Below, one piece after another: positions 60,521-64,000 of a stretch of DNA of 64,000 nt. Below the pieces are notes generated by a model. That model worked only from the letters and a program-made list of their open reading frames with translations. It did not search any database and had not been told where the DNA came from. Origin of the DNA: Thermaerobacter sp. PB12/4term (GTDB taxonomy: Bacteria; Bacillota; Sulfobacillia; Thermaerobacterales; Thermaerobacteraceae). The stretch covers positions 1,736,001 to 1,800,000 of the forward strand of contig NZ_CP048407.1 of assembly GCF_003403315.2 (NCBI RefSeq), in the 5' to 3' direction. Made by a program: the position numbers and the translations under genes. Numbering within the stretch: the stretch's first letter is position 1; every line of letters begins with the position of its first letter.

Positions 60521-61859
60521 AGACCAGGAACGCGGTACGGGCGGCGGGAGGGCCCGCAGCGTGCCCCCGGCCGGCCCGGCCGGAGAGGGGGGCCAGCCCT
60601 CGCGCGCCCGCCCCGCCGCCAGCGACTTCCACGGGGCGGTGAAGCGGCCGGCCTCGCCCCACGGCGCCGGCTGGGGCAAGACCCAGCGGGTCGACCCCGA
60701 CCTGGGCGGCGGCCGGGGCGGCGACGGAGCGTCGCTGGGTGCCCGTGGCGCCGGCGCGGGCGGGCCGGACGCGGCCCGCAGGGAGGTGCCCGGCGCCCCC
60801 CCAGCCGGCGGGGCGGGCGGAGCCGCCGCGGGGGTCGAGGGCGGGTATGTCCCGGCGGGGGAGGTTCCACCCAGCGCCTTCCGCGGGGGTGAAGCCGGCG
60901 GCACGGGGGCCGGCCTGGGCGGCGCCCGGCCCGCGGCCGGCGGCAGCCGCACCCCCTCCCGGGTGGCCGTGGCCGACCGGGCCGAAAGGCTGACGGTCAA
61001 GGCTTACGCCAGCGACCACCGGCCCACCTGGTGCCCCGGCTGCGGAGACTTCGGCATCCTCACCGCCCTGAAGAAGGCCCTGGTGGATCTGGAGATCTGG
61101 CCCCACGAGGTGATGATCGTCTCCGGGATCGGCTGCGGCAGCAAGCTGCCCGACTACATCAACGCCAACGGCTTTATGACCATCCACGGCCGGCCCCTGG
61201 CGGTGGCCACGGGCATCAAGCTGGCCAACCCCAGGCTGCACGTGATCGTGGTCCACGGCGACGGTGACGGCTACGGCATCGGAGGCAACCACTGGCTGCA
61301 CACCATGCGCCGCAACGTCGATCTGGTGGACATCGTGGAGAACAACCAGATCTACGCCCTGACCAAGGGCCAGTACTCGCCCACCAGCGAGCGGGGGTTC
61401 AAGACCACCACCTCGCCCACCGGGGCGCCGGAAGACCCGATCCTGCCCACCCGGGTGGCCTTTGCCGCCGGCGCCAGCTTCATCGCCCGGGGCTTTGCCG
61501 GCCAGCCCAACCAGCTGGCGGACATCATCGCCGCCGCCATCCGGCACCGCGGCTACGCCCTGATCGACGTGCTCCAGCCCTGCGTGACCTTCAACAAGCT
61601 GAACACCTACGACTGGTACGCCGAGCGGGCCTATTCCGTGGAGGAGGAGGGGCACGACCCCACGGACCCGGAAGCCGCCTGGGCCAAGTGCAACGAGTGG
61701 GGCGACCGCATCCCCATCGGCATCCTCTGGCGCAACGACCAGGCGGTGCCCTATGAAGAGCGGGTGCCCGGCCTGGCCGGCCGGCAGCCCATCGTGGAGC
61801 GGCCCCTGGACGACCTGGGCGCCGAAGGGCTGGAGCGGCTCAAGCAAGCGTTCTTGTAG
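60513..61859 (+). CDS. korB: 2-oxoacid:ferredoxin oxidoreductase beta subunit with 160-residue N-terminal extension
   Basis: The TPP-binding subunit. The core from about residue 160 (LTVKAYASDHRPTWCPGCGD) has the WCPGCGD cluster region, GIGCGSKLPDY, the TPP/Mg motif HGDGDGYGIGGNHWLH ending in NN, and QPCVTFNKLNTYDW. Usual length is about 290; here 448, because the first 155 residues are Gly/Ala/Pro-rich and have no recognised fold. ATG 60513 has an excellent AAGGGGAGGTG and overlaps korA, so the extension is probably translated. No later start has a comparable ribosome-binding site. Confidence 0.92.
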   Translation: MPEDQERGTGGGRARSVPPAGPAGEGGQPSRARPAASDFHGAVKRPASPHGAGWGKTQRVDPDLGGGRGGDGASLGARGAGAGGPDAARREVPGAPPAGGAGGAAAGVEGGYVPAGEVPPSAFRGGEAGGTGAGLGGARPAAGGSRTPSRVAVADRAERLTVKAYASDHRPTWCPGCGDFGILTALKKALVDLEIWPHEVMIVSGIGCGSKLPDYINANGFMTIHGRPLAVATGIKLANPRLHVIVVHGDGDGYGIGGNHWLHTMRRNVDLVDIVENNQIYALTKGQYSPTSERGFKTTTSPTGAPEDPILPTRVAFAAGASFIARGFAGQPNQLADIIAAAIRHRGYALIDVLQPCVTFNKLNTYDWYAERAYSVEEEGHDPTDPEAAWAKCNEWGDRIPIGILWRNDQAVPYEERVPGLAGRQPIVERPLDDLGAEGLERLKQAFL

Positions 61860-61945
61860 TTCGCCTCAGGGCCGCCCCGCGGCGGGCGGTCGTGGCCGTC
61901 CTGCCGGGGTCCGCTGCCCTGCACCGAGAAAGGAGGTTGCCGGCC

Positions 61946-62383
61946 GTGCCCGCCGACGCCGAAGCCATCTACCGCGACGTGCAGCAGCGGGGCCGCCTGG
62001 GTTCCGTGGAGGAAGCGGTCACGGTCACCCGGATGACCCTGCAGAGCCTGGCGGAAGTGCTGGGCCAGGAAGGGGCCCGGGCCCTGGCGGCCGCCCTGCC
62101 GCCGGAGCTGGCCGCCGAGCTGGGCCGAGCTCCCCAGAGGCCGGACCCCCTGATCGACCGGGAGGTCTTCGTCGGCCGGCTCGTCAACCGGATGGACACG
62201 GAATACGGCTACGACCAGACGGTGGGGGGCCTGGACCTGGTGGCCGCCTACATGGACGACGACGCCGCCACCCGCATGCAGGCCGTGTTCGGTGCCCTCA
62301 AGCAGCATCTCGATCCCGGGACCGCCCGGCAGGTAGCGGCGGCCCTGCCGCCGGAGATCCGCGACTGGTGGGAAGCCGGCTAG
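61946..62383 (+). CDS. DUF2267 domain protein
   Basis: A 145-residue soluble helical protein. DUF2267 repeats are visible twice: EEAVTVTRMTLQSLAEVL ending in ALPPELAAEL, and RLVNRMDTEYGYDQTVGG ending in ALPPEIRDWW. GTG 61946 is chosen because AAAGGAGG ends 9 bases upstream. It follows korB by 86 bases and is probably co-transcribed. The domain has no established function; a link to the oxidoreductase is only positional. Confidence 0.8.
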   Translation: MPADAEAIYRDVQQRGRLGSVEEAVTVTRMTLQSLAEVLGQEGARALAAALPPELAAELGRAPQRPDPLIDREVFVGRLVNRMDTEYGYDQTVGGLDLVAAYMDDDAATRMQAVFGALKQHLDPGTARQVAAALPPEIRDWWEAG

Positions 62384-62500
62384 GAAGCCGGCCAGGCGCC
62401 CGGCCGCGGCAGGCCGGGGACCGCTGGGGCCCCCGGGCGGACCCCGGCAGAACCGGTCCGGGGCGCGCCGGGCCGGGCCCGCGCCTGCCGGCCGCCCCCC

Positions 62501-64000
62501 TCACCCGCAGAAGACGCGCATGAACCAGGAGAACAACCGGTACTTGCGCCGGTACGGGTACCAGAGGAGGCTCGAGACCAGCTTGCCCGCCAGCCAGCCG
62601 GGTTCGACCAGCACTGCCGACGGGTAGGTGAAGGCCTCCAGCCCCGCCCGCCCGTGGTAGGCGCCCCAGCCGCTCTCCTTGACACCGCCGAAGGGCAGGG
62701 CCGGATGGGCGAAGTGGATGATCACGTCGTTGATGCACACGCCGCCGGCCTCAAGGCGCGAGGCGATTTCCCGGGCCAGCCGCCCGTTGCGGGTCCAGAC
62801 GCTGGCCCCGAGGCCGAAGGGCGAATCGTTGGCCAGGCGCACCGCCTCGTCGGCCGAGCGGAAGCCGGCGATGGCGATCACGGGACCGAAGGTCTCCTCC
62901 CGCATCACCCGGGCCTGGGGGTCCACGTCGACCAGCACGACGGGCGGGACGAACCGGCCCTCGAAGGAAGGCACCGGGGTCAGCGCCCGGGCGCCCCGGG
63001 CCAGGGCGTCCTGGACGTGTTCGCGGACGATGGCCACCTGGCGCGGGGTGGTCATGAGCCCCAGGTCCAGATCGGGGTCGGCGGCCACCCGGGCGGGGTC
63101 GCCGCCGGTACCCTCGGGCTCGGCCCGGCGGAGGCGGGCCAGTTCGTCCAGCACCCGGTCGACGAACCGGTCCTTCACCGCCTCATGGACATAGATCCGC
63201 TCCACCCCGATGCAGGTCTGGCCGCAGTTGGCCAGGGAGCCCCACACGGCCGCCCGGGCGGCCCGGGCCAGGTCGGCATCGGGGAAGACGATCATGGGGT
63301 CCTTGCCGCCCAGCTCCAGCACGCTGGGCGTCAGCCGCTGGGCCGCGGCGGAAGCGATCCGCCGGCCGGTGGCGGTGCTGCCGGTGAAGAAGACGAAGTC
63401 GGGCCCCGCATCGAGCACCGCCTGGCCCACCTCGGCGCCGCCATGGACGACCTGGACCACTCCCGGCGGAAAGCCGGCCATGAAGAAGGCCTCCTCGATG
63501 GCGCGGCTGATGCCGGGGGTGACCTCCGTGGGCTTGAGGATCACGGTGTTCCCGGCCAGCAGCGCCGTGGCCGCGGGCACCACCGCCAGGTTGAACGGAT
63601 AGTTCCAGGGCGCCACTACCAGCACGCAGCCGTAGGGCTTTCGCTCCACGTAGGGGATCTTGCCGAAGAGGAGAAGCGACATGGGCTGTCGCTGGCGGCG
63701 CAACACCCGGGGCGCCAGCTTCTCCGCCGACTTCAGGGCGTCGGCGGTGGTCAGCAGGTCGTGGACCAGCGCTTCCACCAGGGGCTTGCCGGTACCCGCG
63801 CTGATCACCCGCGCCAGTTCGTCCCGGTGCCGGACGATGTACCGCCGCAACCGGGCCACGCAGGCCACCCGCTCGCGCACGGGCAGCTGCGCCCAGGCCG
63901 GAAAGGCGGCCCGCGCCCGGGCCACCACAGCGGGGATCTCGGCGACGGGCGTCCAGCCGGCGGGCGCCGGGGCGGGCCCTCCCCCCGCGGCACCGGTGGA
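62501..64000 (-). CDS. Aldehyde dehydrogenase (ALDH3/coniferyl-aldehyde type), 5' end outside window
   Basis: The frame is open to the window end, so the true start lies beyond base 64000; 499 residues are visible. The enzyme oxidises aldehydes to acids with NAD(P). Motifs: VVAPWNYPFNLA, ILKPTEVTPG, FFTGSTATGRRI, the catalytic Glu in SVLELGGKDPM, the catalytic Cys in NCGQTCIGVERIYV, and EETFGPVIAIAGF. The C-terminus WYPYRRKYRLFSWFMRVFCG is short and amphipathic. Lack of a longer hydrophobic anchor argues for a soluble or peripheral enzyme. It converges with the DUF2267 gene. Confidence 0.92.
   Translation of the reverse strand, partial: STGAAGGGPAPAPAGWTPVAEIPAVVARARAAFPAWAQLPVRERVACVARLRRYIVRHRDELARVISAGTGKPLVEALVHDLLTTADALKSAEKLAPRVLRRQRQPMSLLLFGKIPYVERKPYGCVLVVAPWNYPFNLAVVPAATALLAGNTVILKPTEVTPGISRAIEEAFFMAGFPPGVVQVVHGGAEVGQAVLDAGPDFVFFTGSTATGRRIASAAAQRLTPSVLELGGKDPMIVFPDADLARAARAAVWGSLANCGQTCIGVERIYVHEAVKDRFVDRVLDELARLRRAEPEGTGGDPARVAADPDLDLGLMTTPRQVAIVREHVQDALARGARALTPVPSFEGRFVPPVVLVDVDPQARVMREETFGPVIAIAGFRSADEAVRLANDSPFGLGASVWTRNGRLAREIASRLEAGGVCINDVIIHFAHPALPFGGVKESGWGAYHGRAGLEAFTYPSAVLVEPGWLAGKLVSSLLWYPYRRKYRLFSWFMRVFCG

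Noticed and set aside
1-64000. CRISPR arrays, insertion sequences, prophage or integrase genes
   Set aside because: No regularly spaced repeats, terminal inverted repeats, transposase or phage motifs were seen; the repeats present are short coding microrepeats.

Overview
The window is about 70% GC or more and carries one gene per kb on both strands. Strong GGAGG ribosome-binding sites, a tRNA-responsive T-box leader with a UGG specifier, OppA-type lipoproteins and a PucR/NCS2 locus point to a high-GC, Gram-positive-type (Bacillota-related) bacterium. My best guess, which I could not check, is a Thermaerobacter/Symbiobacterium-like organism. No rRNA, tRNA, transposase, phage gene or CRISPR array was seen.

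Layout. 1-7.3 kb: the 3' part of an RlmI-like RNA methyltransferase, a TIGR01777 epimerase, an MFS exporter in an operon with a DUF2089 zinc-ribbon/HTH protein and a DUF4097-type protein, an orphan gene, then a winged-helix gene and an ArsI/CadI-type C-As lyase. 7.4-16.0 kb (minus strand): a complete tryptophan operon trpEGDCFBA behind a near-consensus promoter and a 5' leader with two successive T-box antiterminator/terminator modules but apparently only one specifier stem. 16.0-24.8 kb: an HtrA-type protease, a decayed Nudix gene, and a molybdoenzyme block (fdhD, a moeA-mobB fusion, a YdeP/FdhF-type oxidoreductase, and divergent mobA). 24.8-26.2 kb: a lower-GC, gene-poor scar with a truncated lipoprotein gene.

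26.2-29.0 kb: paaK-like CoA ligase, PaaI thioesterase and quinone oxidoreductase, closed by a good terminator. 29.3-38.5 kb: an IclR regulator and a peptide ABC importer operon that also holds a half-size chromate transporter and a gamma-glutamyltransferase without a signal peptide. 38.6-53.5 kb: a nitrogen-heterocycle/ureide catabolism island with carbamate kinase, a cyclase-family hydrolase, DUF2877 (AllH/YlbF-like), an NCS2 nucleobase permease, FdrA (AllF-like), DUF1116 (AllG/YlbE-like), a three-subunit CoxLMS-type molybdenum hydroxylase and a PucR regulator. Together these suggest uptake and hydroxylation of a purine-like compound, and release of carbamoyl phosphate by an oxamate-carbamoyltransferase-like complex with ATP made by carbamate kinase. 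The upstream ring-opening enzymes are absent from the window.

53.5-64 kb: enoyl-CoA hydratase divergent from an acetyl-CoA-synthetase-like ligase, a second MFS transporter, a two-subunit 2-oxoacid:ferredoxin oxidoreductase (korAB) with a DUF2267 gene, and an aldehyde dehydrogenase cut by the window end.

Two features recur. Many conserved enzymes carry long Gly/Ala/Pro-rich tails or inserts (TrpE, TrpG, TrpF, TrpB, TrpA, MoeA-MobB, the CoxS subunit, PucR, KorB). Perfect long hairpins sit directly in front of ribosome-binding sites at two genes.
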